From Ignavibacteriota bacterium (lineage in GTDB: Bacteria; Bacteroidota; Ignavibacteria; UBA10030; UBA6906), in contig PMJQ01000108.1 of the NCBI GenBank assembly GCA_003157485.1, forward strand, positions 4,325-53,714: a DNA stretch of 49,390 nt. Reading direction: 5' to 3'. How positions within the stretch are numbered: the stretch's first letter is position 1; each line of letters opens with the position of its first letter. Shown piece after piece: positions 8,904 to 18,792 of this stretch. The position numbers were made by a program, and so were the translations under genes. The notes below the pieces were generated by a model. That model had not been told where the DNA came from. It did not search any database and saw only the letters and a list, made by a program, of their open reading frames with translations.

Positions 8904-10004
8904 TCAGTCACGTTCCCGCGCGTCGGGGCCCGATGCGCGGGCTCCGCGCCGGGGCGGAATCCCCTTCGTGTGGCAGTCGATGCAGCGCACGAAATGAATG
9001 TTGTGCGGGCTCCCCTTCTCGGCAAACGTTGTGTGCATTGTTGTCACGTCGAGCCCGCAATTGGAAATTGCCGGATGGCAGTTGATGCAGCTTTCCCCCG
9101 CGTCGTTGCTGTGTCCGTCGTGGCAGGCGAGACAGCTCAATCCCTCGTGAACTCCCCTGGGGGTCCGGTCGTCGGCGCTCCCCGCCTGGTGGAACGCCCC
9201 GGGGGCATGGCACTGAAAGCATATCCGCCCGCGCGGGTCGTCCGAGACCTTCACCTCCCGCGTTCCTTCCCTGAGCCTGAGGGGCGGAAGGGCCGAGGCA
9301 CGGATATACATCTTCTCATACCGGTCATAGAACGCAGCCGCTGTTTCCGCCGGCCGTCGTGAGTAGAATATGCCCCCGGGGTCGTCGTACCCCGCGGCGG
9401 AGGCCGGCGACCCTTCGGTGTGAATTCTGTGGCAGGCCAGGCAGGGGATGGCGGGCTCCCCCGACCGTCCCGCGTCTCTGAGCGACCAGGGACCCTTCCG
9501 GCTCACCGGCGTCACAAGGCTGTCGATCGTCCCGCCGTAAAACATCCCGTGGCACCGGAGGCAGTCCGCGTTGAGCTGCTCGGCCGCATTGTGTTTCCCG
9601 TTCAGGAATATCGCCCCGTATGTCGCCGAGTGTCCACCCGAGATCCACCGGGCATATTCGGTTCCGTGACAGCGCCTGCAGTTGTCCATCATCTCCAGGA
9701 CCTGCCGTTCATCGAGCGTGATGCGTCCGGGAGAGGATTCCGTAAAGTGGTGGACGAGCATCATGCTCTTTTCCTTCAGGCTGTGGACACCCCCCCCGAG
9801 TGCCGTCCCGTGACATTCCTTGCAGGGAAAATCCCTGTGGCCGCTCCGCGCCCACATGGCCGATGAACTCTCTATTTCGTGGCATGATTCGCACGTCGAT
9901 TGCGGAGATGCCTCGACCCAGTACCAGTAGGCACCGGTTGTCGCAACGAGTAACAGAACGAGAACGAAGGTGAGTATGCGGAACGGTGGAGACAGTGTTT
10001 TCAC
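8904..10004 (-). CDS. nine-haem membrane-anchored c-type cytochrome
   Basis: The 366-residue protein has one N-terminal membrane helix (about residues 8-29) and then nine C-x-x-C-H haem sites, in order C-E-S, C-K-E, C-R-R, C-L-R, C-L-A, C-F-Q, C-L-A, C-I-N and C-I-D before each final C-H. The first is at C38-C41-H42. This layout recalls NapC/NirT-type and other multihaem electron carriers facing the periplasm. I chose a GTG start at 10004 because AAAGG lies seven bases upstream and the product begins just before the helix; a TTG at 10082 would overlap the upstream gene and adds a non-membrane tail. It is the last gene of the dehydrogenase operon, so it is inferred to pass electrons from the flavoprotein onward. 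Simple gluconate dehydrogenases use a three-haem subunit, which makes nine haems unusual here. Confidence 0.88.
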   Translation of the reverse strand: MKTLSPPFRILTFVLVLLLVATTGAYWYWVEASPQSTCESCHEIESSSAMWARSGHRDFPCKECHGTALGGGVHSLKEKSMMLVHHFTESSPGRITLDERQVLEMMDNCRRCHGTEYARWISGGHSATYGAIFLNGKHNAAEQLNADCLRCHGMFYGGTIDSLVTPVSRKGPWSLRDAGRSGEPAIPCLACHRIHTEGSPASAAGYDDPGGIFYSRRPAETAAAFYDRYEKMYIRASALPPLRLREGTREVKVSDDPRGRICFQCHAPGAFHQAGSADDRTPRGVHEGLSCLACHDGHSNDAGESCINCHPAISNCGLDVTTMHTTFAEKGSPHNIHFVRCIDCHTKGIPPRRGARASGPDARERD

Positions 10005-10044
10005 TGTACGGCCTTTGTGCGGAATTTGTGTGTGTGCCCCGATC

Positions 10045-11700
10045 CTAACTGAACCGGTTTCCTCTCTCCCATTCTGACGCAATATGTTCCCCGACCCAGT
10101 AGCCCAGCGCCATGATCGTCAGTGCGGGGTTGAAGCCTCCGTTTGTCACATGGAGGCTCGCATCAGCGATGAACACGTTGGGTGTGTCATGAACGCGGCC
10201 GAACCTGTCCGTCACGGAACTCCGGGGGTCGTTTCCCATCCGGCATGTCCCCGCCTGATGCTGTCCGCCGCTCAGCCCGCCCCCCGGAACGTGCCGCCAT
10301 GTGCGGAACGCTCCTGCCTCCTTCAGTATCATCTCCGCTTTCCCCGAGAGGAACTCGCATCCTTCGGCGTCCCGGCCGTGGCGGTGGCCGGAGAGCCGGA
10401 CGACCGGTATCCCCCACGAGTCCCGGACCGCGGGATCCACCTGCACGCGGGAATCAAAGAAAGGCATCTCCTGGACCGGCCCGACGACCTGTATGTTCCG
10501 TCTGAAGTATTTCCTCTGAAACTCCTTGTGCTCTTCCCCCCAGAGGCGTGCCCGGGGGGGGCGGATGTTTGAAAAGAGGTAGGGGAGTCGCGTGAATTCA
10601 TTGGCGAGTATCCCGCCTCCGGTGATGCCGGGATTATGATGGCTGAAATCGCTGATGGCGAGAGTTGCGCCCGGACCCACGTCGTCGAATATGTCCTCCT
10701 CGAAGAGCCCGAAGGCCCCCGTGTACGCATGTCCCTGGAGGTTCCTTCCCACCCAGTCGAACCGGTTTCCGACTCCCGAGGGAAAATGCTTCGATGTCGA
10801 GTTCAGAAGGAGCCTGGGGGTCTCCGTCGCAGAGGCGGCGATGACGATGATGTCCGCGGTCTGCTCCTCTTTCCCGTTCTCGCCGTTAAAGTACTCCACA
10901 CCGGTGATCTTCCCCGATCCGTCGATCGTCAGCGCGCTCACAATGCAGTTTGTCCGCAGCTCACAGTTCCCCGTCGAGAGCGCGGCGGGGATGACGGTAT
11001 TATGCGTCCCGCATTTGGCGTTGATGGGGCAGGCAAACCCGCAGCACGTCCGCCTCCTGATGCACGCCGGGCGTCCGCTGTACGGCACTGAATTGCGCAG
11101 CATCGGGATGGGAAAAGGATGGAGGCCGAGCCTCTTCATCGCGGACTCAAGCAGCGTCGCCTCCTTGTTGTATGCGAACGGAGGCATCGGGTACTGTTTC
11201 TTACGGGGAGCGGCAAACGGATTGAGCGAGGAGTCCCCCGCGACCCCGATCTCCCACTCCGCACGTTCGTAGCAGTGCTCGAGGTCCGCGTAGGTTATGG
11301 GCCAGTCGTCGAGCGTGGAACCCTCGACCCGGCCGTACGTGGTCTTCATTGTGAAGTCCTCCGCCATAAACCGCCAGGCCATCGCGCCGTAGCTCACCGT
11401 TCCCGATCCCACGCACGCCGCGACGTTATTATAGGCGCCGTCGCTCGGGTAGACGATTTCCGTGGAGCCGTCCTCGTTGATCACGACGCGACGGTAGCGC
11501 TCGTCGTCGGGACCAAACGCATTGCCGAGAACGGTTGTGCGCTGCGAGAGGAGCTCGTCGTTGTCGTGATCGTCGAACGACACCCAGCCTCCCCGTTCAA
11601 AGAGCACGACGGAAAGGCCGGCGTTGCTCAGCACGCTGGCAATCACACCGCCGCCGGCTCCGGCGCCTACGACGAGGGCATTCACATGTCTGTTTTTCAC
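10045..11700 (-). CDS. GMC-family FAD oxidoreductase, gluconate/glucose dehydrogenase-like catalytic subunit
   Basis: This 551-residue flavoprotein starts with an FAD-binding Rossmann motif V-V-G-A-G-A-G-G-G (G12, G14, G17). The C-terminal half carries the GMC active-site signature H481-Q-A-G-T-C-R-M-G and the partner N524 in G-G-F-N-P. A cysteine cluster at C213, C219, C220, C224 and C230 (R-T-C-C-G-F-A-C-P-I-N-A-K-C) matches the iron-sulfur-binding segment known in the FAD subunit of three-subunit glucose and gluconate dehydrogenases. The enzyme should oxidise a sugar, sugar acid or alcohol in the periplasm. No signal peptide is visible, so it probably rides through the Tat system with the subunit 3 encoded just upstream, as in known family members. 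The two genes are separated by three bases. Confidence 0.87.
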   Translation of the reverse strand: MKNRHVNALVVGAGAGGGVIASVLSNAGLSVVLFERGGWVSFDDHDNDELLSQRTTVLGNAFGPDDERYRRVVINEDGSTEIVYPSDGAYNNVAACVGSGTVSYGAMAWRFMAEDFTMKTTYGRVEGSTLDDWPITYADLEHCYERAEWEIGVAGDSSLNPFAAPRKKQYPMPPFAYNKEATLLESAMKRLGLHPFPIPMLRNSVPYSGRPACIRRRTCCGFACPINAKCGTHNTVIPAALSTGNCELRTNCIVSALTIDGSGKITGVEYFNGENGKEEQTADIIVIAASATETPRLLLNSTSKHFPSGVGNRFDWVGRNLQGHAYTGAFGLFEEDIFDDVGPGATLAISDFSHHNPGITGGGILANEFTRLPYLFSNIRPPRARLWGEEHKEFQRKYFRRNIQVVGPVQEMPFFDSRVQVDPAVRDSWGIPVVRLSGHRHGRDAEGCEFLSGKAEMILKEAGAFRTWRHVPGGGLSGGQHQAGTCRMGNDPRSSVTDRFGRVHDTPNVFIADASLHVTNGGFNPALTIMALGYWVGEHIASEWERGNRFS

Positions 11701-11703
11701 GGG

Positions 11704-12261
11704 TCAGAGCCTGTACCTGTTTTGTCCGATGAGTGGAGGATAGTCGATACCCAGCATTTTGTAGCTTGCGTAGCCCGGGTTCCCGCCGTGGCGGGGGCTG
11801 CCGTAATACGCCTGCATCACGTGATCCCGGAGCATCGCGAAGAATTTGCCGCTGGAGACCCCCGTCCATCCTCCTTCCCTGAGCGCTCCCGATTCCATCG
11901 CCCTGAGAAACGAATCCTGCTCCTGCGGTGCGAGAGATTCGAATTTCCTGCCGTATTTCCCGCTGCATGCTGCGGTCATTGCATCGAGCCCGGACCGATA
12001 ATCACTTCTGAACCTGCGGTACGGCCCGGCGAGCTGCGTGTCGATGAATCTGACGGCGCCGTTCTCCTTCCCCCCGGGCCACGAATCCGGCGGTATGATC
12101 CGGTCGGCGACAACCCCCAGCAGGGCGGCGTCCGTGTCCGACAGGAAAATCCATTCTCTGCTCCGCGATGGAGCGCACCCCGGGAGAAAACTCAGGGCGC
12201 CTGTTCCCAGCGCGGCGAGTTTGATGAAATCTCTCCGCGAGAGTCCCGATCCTTCCGGCAT
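11704..12261 (-). CDS. Tat-exported gluconate 2-dehydrogenase subunit 3-family protein
   Basis: The 185-residue product opens with a twin-arginine signal, S-R-R-D-F-I-K at residues 8-14, followed by a hydrophobic stretch and F-L-P-G-C (C29), so it may also be lipid-anchored. The remainder (D-R-I-I-P-P-D ... F-I-D-T-Q-L ... Y-Y-G-S-P-R-H-G-G-N) matches the gluconate 2-dehydrogenase subunit 3 family, small partners needed to export and assemble GMC flavoproteins. The ATG at 12261 has AAGGTGG upstream and starts just before the Tat motif; the frame extends to 12300 but those residues are not signal-like. It is the first gene of a three-gene minus-strand operon with the flavoprotein and the nine-haem cytochrome. 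Confidence 0.87.
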   Translation of the reverse strand: MPEGSGLSRRDFIKLAALGTGALSFLPGCAPSRSREWIFLSDTDAALLGVVADRIIPPDSWPGGKENGAVRFIDTQLAGPYRRFRSDYRSGLDAMTAACSGKYGRKFESLAPQEQDSFLRAMESGALREGGWTGVSSGKFFAMLRDHVMQAYYGSPRHGGNPGYASYKMLGIDYPPLIGQNRYRL

Positions 12262-12289
12262 AGATCCACCTTGTCGTCGATTGTTCATT

Positions 12290-12307
12290 CCCGGATGCAT
12301 TTCCGGG
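12290..12307 (-). promoter_or_regulatory. small perfect hairpin upstream of the dehydrogenase operon
   Basis: CCCGGA and TCCGGG pair perfectly around the six-base loop TGCATT. On the minus strand this lies 29 bases before the ATG of the subunit 3 gene, so it could fold in the operon's leader. No T-run follows. The function is unknown, and a chance occurrence in G+C-rich DNA is possible. Confidence 0.3.
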
Positions 12308-12437
12308 CCCGCGACGCCCGGACGAAGACTTCCTCAGCGACTGCGTTCATGATTGTGAAAATCTACAAAGAACAACCCGCCTCTGCAACAGAATTCTCGG
12401 TTCATTGCGCAGAAAATACCTGTAGTTTCTCGTGATC

Positions 12438-12454
12438 GCGCACCGTCAGTGCGC
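12438..12454. promoter_or_regulatory. palindrome 1, GCGCAC-N5-GTGCGC, candidate operator
   Basis: A perfect 6+5+6 inverted repeat lies in the divergent region between the dehydrogenase operon and the TonB receptor, 11 bases upstream of the proposed -35 box at 12465. A second copy of the same core (CGCAC-N5-GTGCG) lies at 12528-12542. Two copies flanking one promoter suggest binding sites for a dimeric regulator. The regulator is not identifiable here. Confidence 0.45.
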
Positions 12455-12464
12455 CCCACCGTGA

Positions 12465-12493
12465 TTGATTCTCTGCCGGCAACAATCTATCTT
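12465..12493 (+). promoter_or_regulatory. sigma70-like promoter of the TonB receptor gene
   Basis: TTGATT at 12465-12470 and TATCTT at 12488-12493 are 17 bases apart. Transcription would start near 12500, leaving a leader of about 97 bases that contains the long hairpin at 12514-12554. Both boxes are close to, but not at, consensus. Confidence 0.5.
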
Positions 12494-12513
12494 TGAAGAA
12501 TCAGCTCATTGAC

Positions 12514-12564
12514 ATGGCGTCCGGGATCGCACACGCGGTGCGACCGGACGCCATTGTCATTTTT
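12514..12564 (+). promoter_or_regulatory. long hairpin with T-run in the leader of the TonB receptor gene (attenuator-like)
   Basis: ATGGCGTCCGG (12514-12524) pairs with CCGGACGCCAT (12544-12554). Inside it TCGCAC (12527-12532) pairs with GTGCGA (12538-12543) around the loop ACGCG. That makes 17 base pairs with a two-base GA bulge on the 5' side. A run of five T follows at 12560-12564, still 32 bases before the receptor ATG. By shape it is an intrinsic terminator inside the leader of the gene it precedes, or a structured operator, since the inner part is palindrome 2. The minus-strand operon starts at 12261 and is transcribed away from it. Confidence 0.55.
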
Positions 12565-12596
12565 CTCCTCACGCCGGTTTTTCATGGGCCCGTACG

Positions 12597-15048
<2,452 letters not shown>

Positions 15049-16365
15049 ATGGTCCGCGGGGCGATTCTGGGAATGCTGGTCTTCATCGCAGTGTCTTCCT
15101 GCCCGTCGCAGAGCCTGAGCCGCATCGACCGGGAGCGGGGTCACGTGATGCTCAGGTTCCTCCGTCAGGATCTCGTGGATTATTATTATGATCCAGGTTT
15201 TCACGGCGTCGACCTCGCAGCGCGGTTCTCGGATGCGGATAAGAAGATAGACCGTGCTGCGACACTCGGTCAGATGTTTCTTGCTATCGGTGGCGCCCTG
15301 TTTGACCTCCGGGATGCTCACACGCAGTTCATTCCTCCTCCCCGAACGCTCCGGGTTGATTATGGCTGGGAGATGGCCATGATCGGGGATTCCTGCTACG
15401 TGACAGCTGTCAGTCCGGGGAGCGATGCTGCAGCGAAGGGGCTCCGCGCAGGAGACCGGATCTGTTCGATAGACGGTTGTGTTCCTTCCCGGTCATCCAT
15501 GCACGTGCTGAGAACCACAATGGAGGATCTGGATCCCCGGGCCGTCGTGTCGATGCGTTTCCAGTGTCCCGACGGGGGGATGAACGATCTTCAAATCGGC
15601 ACGAGGCGCAGAGAACGGGTTCGGGTCGTGAATTCTGCGGCGCCGTCGGCGGGGGAACGAACGGTGGACGACGCTATCCCAGAAGGACCGGCGCCGGCCG
15701 CGGGCGTCCCGCATCTGAAGCTCATCGGGGACAGCCTGGCGGTCTGGAAGCTCCCCCGGTTCGACCTCTCCGCGAAGGAAACAGGGCGTGTGATGGAGAC
15801 CATCGGAGGTTCGCGGGCGTTGGTACTTGACCTGCGAAACAATCCGGGGGGGTATATCACCAGCCTGTTGGCGCTGGCAGGGTACTTCTTCGACGAAGAT
15901 GTCACCCTCTTCCGCGCGAAGGGGCGAACCGGGGTAGACTCCGTCGTCGCTCACACCTCGGGCCGCCCGTACCGCGGGAAGGTCATCGTGCTTATCGACA
16001 GCAGGTCGGGATCGTCCTCTGAGATATTTGCCCGCGCAATGCAGTTCTACGGGCGCGGGGTCGTTATCGGGGATGTTTCGTGCGGAAGCGTCATGGAGGC
16101 GATGTACCGGCAGCACGCCGTGGGTGCGGACAACGTCGTCATGTACGGAGCGAACATCACGGTCGCGGCGATCGCACTTCCGGACGGGCGTCCGCTCGAA
16201 GGGAGAGGGGTGGTTCCCGACGAGATCATTCTCCCGGCCCCGCGCGACATTGCTCTCGGACTCGATCCGGTTATGGTGCGTGCGACGGAGTGTGCGGGCG
16301 CGCCGCCTGACGGGTGGAGGGCCGGTGAGTTGTTTCCTGCGGCCCGGGGCGCGGGGAACCCGTGA
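15049..16365 (+). CDS. secreted S41-family peptidase with PDZ domain, catalytic Lys replaced
   Basis: The 438-residue protein has a signal peptide (about 1-22), an N-terminal helical domain, a PDZ domain (about 103-185, with G-L-R-A-G-D-R-I-C-S-I-D-G) and an S41 catalytic core. L-D-L-R-N-N-P-G-G (260-268) is the family strand. S-G-S-S-S-E aligns with the S-A-S-A-S-E motif of C-terminal processing proteases and puts the nucleophile at S322. In Ctp enzymes the base is a Lys 25 residues later in F-G-K-G; here that site is C-G-S-V, with S347. The D-A-H-T motif (H91) found in the tricorn/IRBP-like branch of S41 is present, so a Ser-His mechanism is more likely than Ser-Lys. It is a periplasmic or secreted protease of unknown target. 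Confidence 0.82.
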   Translation: MVRGAILGMLVFIAVSSCPSQSLSRIDRERGHVMLRFLRQDLVDYYYDPGFHGVDLAARFSDADKKIDRAATLGQMFLAIGGALFDLRDAHTQFIPPPRTLRVDYGWEMAMIGDSCYVTAVSPGSDAAAKGLRAGDRICSIDGCVPSRSSMHVLRTTMEDLDPRAVVSMRFQCPDGGMNDLQIGTRRRERVRVVNSAAPSAGERTVDDAIPEGPAPAAGVPHLKLIGDSLAVWKLPRFDLSAKETGRVMETIGGSRALVLDLRNNPGGYITSLLALAGYFFDEDVTLFRAKGRTGVDSVVAHTSGRPYRGKVIVLIDSRSGSSSEIFARAMQFYGRGVVIGDVSCGSVMEAMYRQHAVGADNVVMYGANITVAAIALPDGRPLEGRGVVPDEIILPAPRDIALGLDPVMVRATECAGAPPDGWRAGELFPAARGAGNP

Positions 16366-16405
16366 GTAAGTTCTGAACTCCCGAGTGCCGGAAAGAAGAT
16401 ACACG

Positions 16406-16440
16406 ACGGCGGACACCGCAACAACCGCGGTGCCCGCCGT
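16406..16440. terminator. hairpin between convergent genes, candidate bidirectional terminator
   Basis: ACGGCGG and CCGCCGT, then CACCGC and GCGGTG after one mismatch, form a 13-pair stem around AACAACC. It lies between the S41 gene and the convergent zinc-ribbon gene. No real T-run follows on either strand, so it may work poorly or with Rho. Confidence 0.45.
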
Positions 16441-16469
16441 TCAGTGACACACACTCCGGCAGACCTGCC

Positions 16470-16637
16470 TTACTTCAGTCCCCGTTTCTTCTTCTCAATA
16501 AACACCTGCGCGTCGACAGGAGCCGAGCAGAGAGGGCATACGTAATTGCGGGTGGTCTCGTTGAAATCCGGCTCGCGGATCTGTTTGCAGTTCGGGCACC
16601 GGATAGTAAGAGGCCTGTCATCGTCCCGCTTTGCCAT
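16470..16637 (-). CDS. small zinc-ribbon protein
   Basis: This 55-residue protein has two C-x-x-C knuckles, C-P-N-C at residues 14-17 and C-P-L-C at 34-37, the spacing of a zinc ribbon. It ends in a basic tail (E-K-K-K-R-G-L-K). The ATG at 16637 has a clear GGAGG eight bases upstream, which makes it a real gene despite its size. It carries no export signal, so it is cytoplasmic; nucleic-acid or protein binding is likely from the fold but no specific role is known. It lies 24 bases downstream of the DinB-family gene on the same strand, probably in one transcript. Confidence 0.7.
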   Translation of the reverse strand: MAKRDDDRPLTIRCPNCKQIREPDFNETTRNYVCPLCSAPVDAQVFIEKKKRGLK

Positions 16638-16661
16638 CAATACGCTCCTCCCTCTTCAGTG

Positions 16662-17264
16662 TTACTTCATCTCCTTTTTCCCCGACTCCGCCGCCTGCTG
16701 TTCCGCCGTCCACGGAGGGACGACCCCGTTCATGCGGGCGTACGCGATGGACTGTCCCAGGTGCTCGTGCAGATGGGCGATGGCGGTGATCAGCACGTTG
16801 CGGTATGACATCTTGTTGCCGAACACTTCCGCGGTCTTGTCGAGGTCCTTGTCGGAGAGTCCCATGACTGCCTTGCGGAAAAAGTCAAACGAGGGCTTGA
16901 ACTTCGCGGCGATTTCACTCTTGTCGGTGAGCGTCTTCTCCATGTTCGGGTCCATCGGCATCGGCGGTTTGACCCCGAGGAACGTCATGAAGAAGTAGTT
17001 GGTGCCGATGATGTGAACGTACACTTCGCTGACGGAACGGACGCCGTCCGAGGGGCGCCAGGAGTATTTCTCCGCGGGGACCGCTGCAGCAAGGTCTTCG
17101 ATCCTTTTTTCTGCGAAACTGATCTGCCCGAGAATGTCTGCGCGGAACCCCTGTTTGGGAGCAGGTGATTCCTTGTCAGGTGCCGTTTCTCCCGCCAGAG
17201 CGATCATCGCGCCCAGGGAAAGGGAAAGCAAAGTGAGTCCGACGCGTTTCAACAAACCAGCCAT
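16662..17264 (-). CDS. exported DinB-family protein
   Basis: The 200-residue protein has a signal peptide (about residues 1-24, ending L-A-G-E) and then a four-helix bundle of the DinB/YfiT type. Histidines expected to bind the metal are in Y-V-H-I-I-G (about residue 84) and in H-L-H-E-H-L-G-Q (about residue 164). The W-R-P-S-D-G-V-R-S-V-S-E stretch is typical of this group in FCB genomes. DinB-fold proteins are divalent-metal enzymes, often thiol-dependent transferases; the exported members have no settled function. The ATG at 17264 has GGAGG six bases upstream. A signal peptide on a DinB fold is common in this part of the tree and does not suggest DNA damage control. Confidence 0.82.
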   Translation of the reverse strand: MAGLLKRVGLTLLSLSLGAMIALAGETAPDKESPAPKQGFRADILGQISFAEKRIEDLAAAVPAEKYSWRPSDGVRSVSEVYVHIIGTNYFFMTFLGVKPPMPMDPNMEKTLTDKSEIAAKFKPSFDFFRKAVMGLSDKDLDKTAEVFGNKMSYRNVLITAIAHLHEHLGQSIAYARMNGVVPPWTAEQQAAESGKKEMK

Positions 17265-17641
17265 GGAAACCTCCAGAATGTAATGTGATGGTGAATGAAT
17301 GAAGCGGTGGACGTACGGCGGATCTGTGGTGACATCTCGCTAATGGGTGATAAGAAGATAGGAAATATAAGTGTCAATGTCACCTTCAGACGATTATGCA
17401 AAAATATCAGATTTTTCTTGATTGTCAACTCAGTCTCCATTATAATGAAATACTGAAATCCGGGAGCCCATTCTCACGCTTGCCGCGTCAACTGTTGTTA
17501 TGCCCTGGTTTGCAGAGTCTTTTCATATCCGTTTCCGCACACTCATGACGCGGGCACCTGCGTCAATCGCCTCCCAGTCGGACTTCCGGCGGACACAACA
17601 GGCCGGCACTGTCAACGCCTCCGGCTCCTCCCTAAAGCATC
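17265..17641. other. A+T-rich promoter region and gap upstream of the DinB-family gene
   Basis: This gap is visibly richer in A+T than its surroundings (17340-17455). On the minus strand it holds TTGACA (17423-17428) followed 16 bases on by TATTTT (17401-17406), and a second TTGACA at 17372-17377 with only weak -10 candidates. Either could drive the DinB-zinc ribbon pair. The part from 17456 to 17641 has no gene that I can support. Confidence 0.45.
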
Positions 17642-18163
17642 ATGTATGTTCCGGGCTCGACGGTGAAGGTCTGTCAGCTTACGGGGGAGACCGGCAAGGA
17701 ATTCAACAGGCCGACGACAAGCCAGACGGAGAAGAGATACGGCCTTTTCGGGACGGATGAGGGGCATTCGTTCCAGCACAATGGCGTTACGTATTTTCTC
17801 TTCGGGGATTCGCAGCCGACCGCCACGTTCGACGGGGCGCCGAATGCGCAGACTGATTCCCCCCGCATCGCGGAGGACAATGACGCAATCGGATGGGTGT
17901 CAGACACAAGCGCGGGCCCGGACCTGAAACTGAATTTTATCACGGACAGTTCCGGTGCATTCTGGAATCCTGTCGTTCTTGACTCCCGCGGCAAGCCTGC
18001 GATATCGCTGAGGGCAAATGAGACGCCGATCGCGGGGATCGGTGACGGAGAGAGAATGTTCGCGATGTTCGGCACGGATAACTTTCTCAGTAATCCGGCC
18101 GACGGGCCGGCCTCACCGGACGGCGCCGCCACGCGCTCCGTCATGGCTGTGTCCGGCGTTTGA
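17642..18163 (+). pseudogene. DUF4185-like gene remnant
   Basis: The frame encodes 173 residues with L-F-G-T-D-E-G-H-S-F and Y-F-L-F-G-D-S, the hallmark start of DUF4185, a five-bladed propeller fold related to glycosidases and lectins. Complete members are usually about twice as long. Here the frame has a stop nine bases upstream of the Met, no signal peptide and an abrupt end. In the next frame, directly after the stop, the sequence reads F-D-P-S-G-L-A-S-G-V-Y-V-L-E-A-S-G (about 18160-18210), which looks like the end of a type IX sorting domain. I read the locus as a gene that lost its N-terminus and middle and carries a frameshift. A short intact protein is possible but less likely. Confidence 0.5.
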
Positions 18164-18283
18164 CCCATCGGGGCTTGCAAGCGGCGTCTATGTATTAGAG
18201 GCTTCGGGAGGGGGGCTACGTCCGGACACGGACGATGCTTCTCCTGAAGTAATCAACCCACTCACACACACAGGAGGCTGCAC

Positions 18284-18646
18284 ATGGGACTCAGAATGCG
18301 GCTGTTGCTTCTCGCCGTGGCGTTCGCAGTCACGGCATATGCTCAGGACCCGAATCCTCCGCAAACCCCGGGTACCAAGACGCCGGTGGTCAGGGAGCGG
18401 CAGATGAAGCAGAAGGCGCGCATCCGTCAGGGGGTCAAAAGCGGTGAACTGACAAAAGGGGAGGCGAGGAAATTGAGGCAGGAGCAAAAAACGATCCAGG
18501 CGGAAAAACAGATGGCGAAGGTGGACGGAAAAGTGACGCCGGCGGAACGGGCAAAGCTCCGCCATGATCAGAACAAGGCCAGCAAAGACATCTATCGGCT
18601 GAAACACAACAAGCGGACGCAGGGGAACCCGGCGGGTACGAAGTAG
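18284..18646 (+). CDS. small secreted basic helical protein
   Basis: The 120-residue product has a signal peptide (residues 1-20, ending A-Y-A-Q). The rest is a highly charged helical region with the pattern R-I-R-Q-G-V-K-S-G-E-L-T-K-G-E-A and V-T-P-A-E-R-A-K-L, ending in a Lys/Arg-rich tail. The same pattern is known from a widespread family of small periplasmic proteins of unknown function in proteobacteria and FCB bacteria. The two repeated segments (G-E-L-T-K-G-E-A / G-K-V-T-P-A-E-R) look EF-hand-like in spacing, but the binding loops are not complete. The start has an excellent AGGAGG six bases upstream. No operon partner is evident. Confidence 0.75.
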   Translation: MGLRMRLLLLAVAFAVTAYAQDPNPPQTPGTKTPVVRERQMKQKARIRQGVKSGELTKGEARKLRQEQKTIQAEKQMAKVDGKVTPAERAKLRHDQNKASKDIYRLKHNKRTQGNPAGTK

Positions 18647-18792
18647 TGATCTCCGTCAGCCGTGCATCAGGGGGGAGCATGCGAAGGCATCTCCCCCCGG
18701 TGATTCTTCTCCTCCCGGAGGGGCTCCGAGTCACACTCGACGCTTCGATGACGAAAGAACCCATTCACGCCTGACACATCACGAATACGGCC

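Noticed and set aside
11119-12435. 438-codon open frame on the plus strand
   Set aside because: It runs antisense to the GMC flavoprotein and subunit 3 genes, both supported by motifs and ribosome binding sites.
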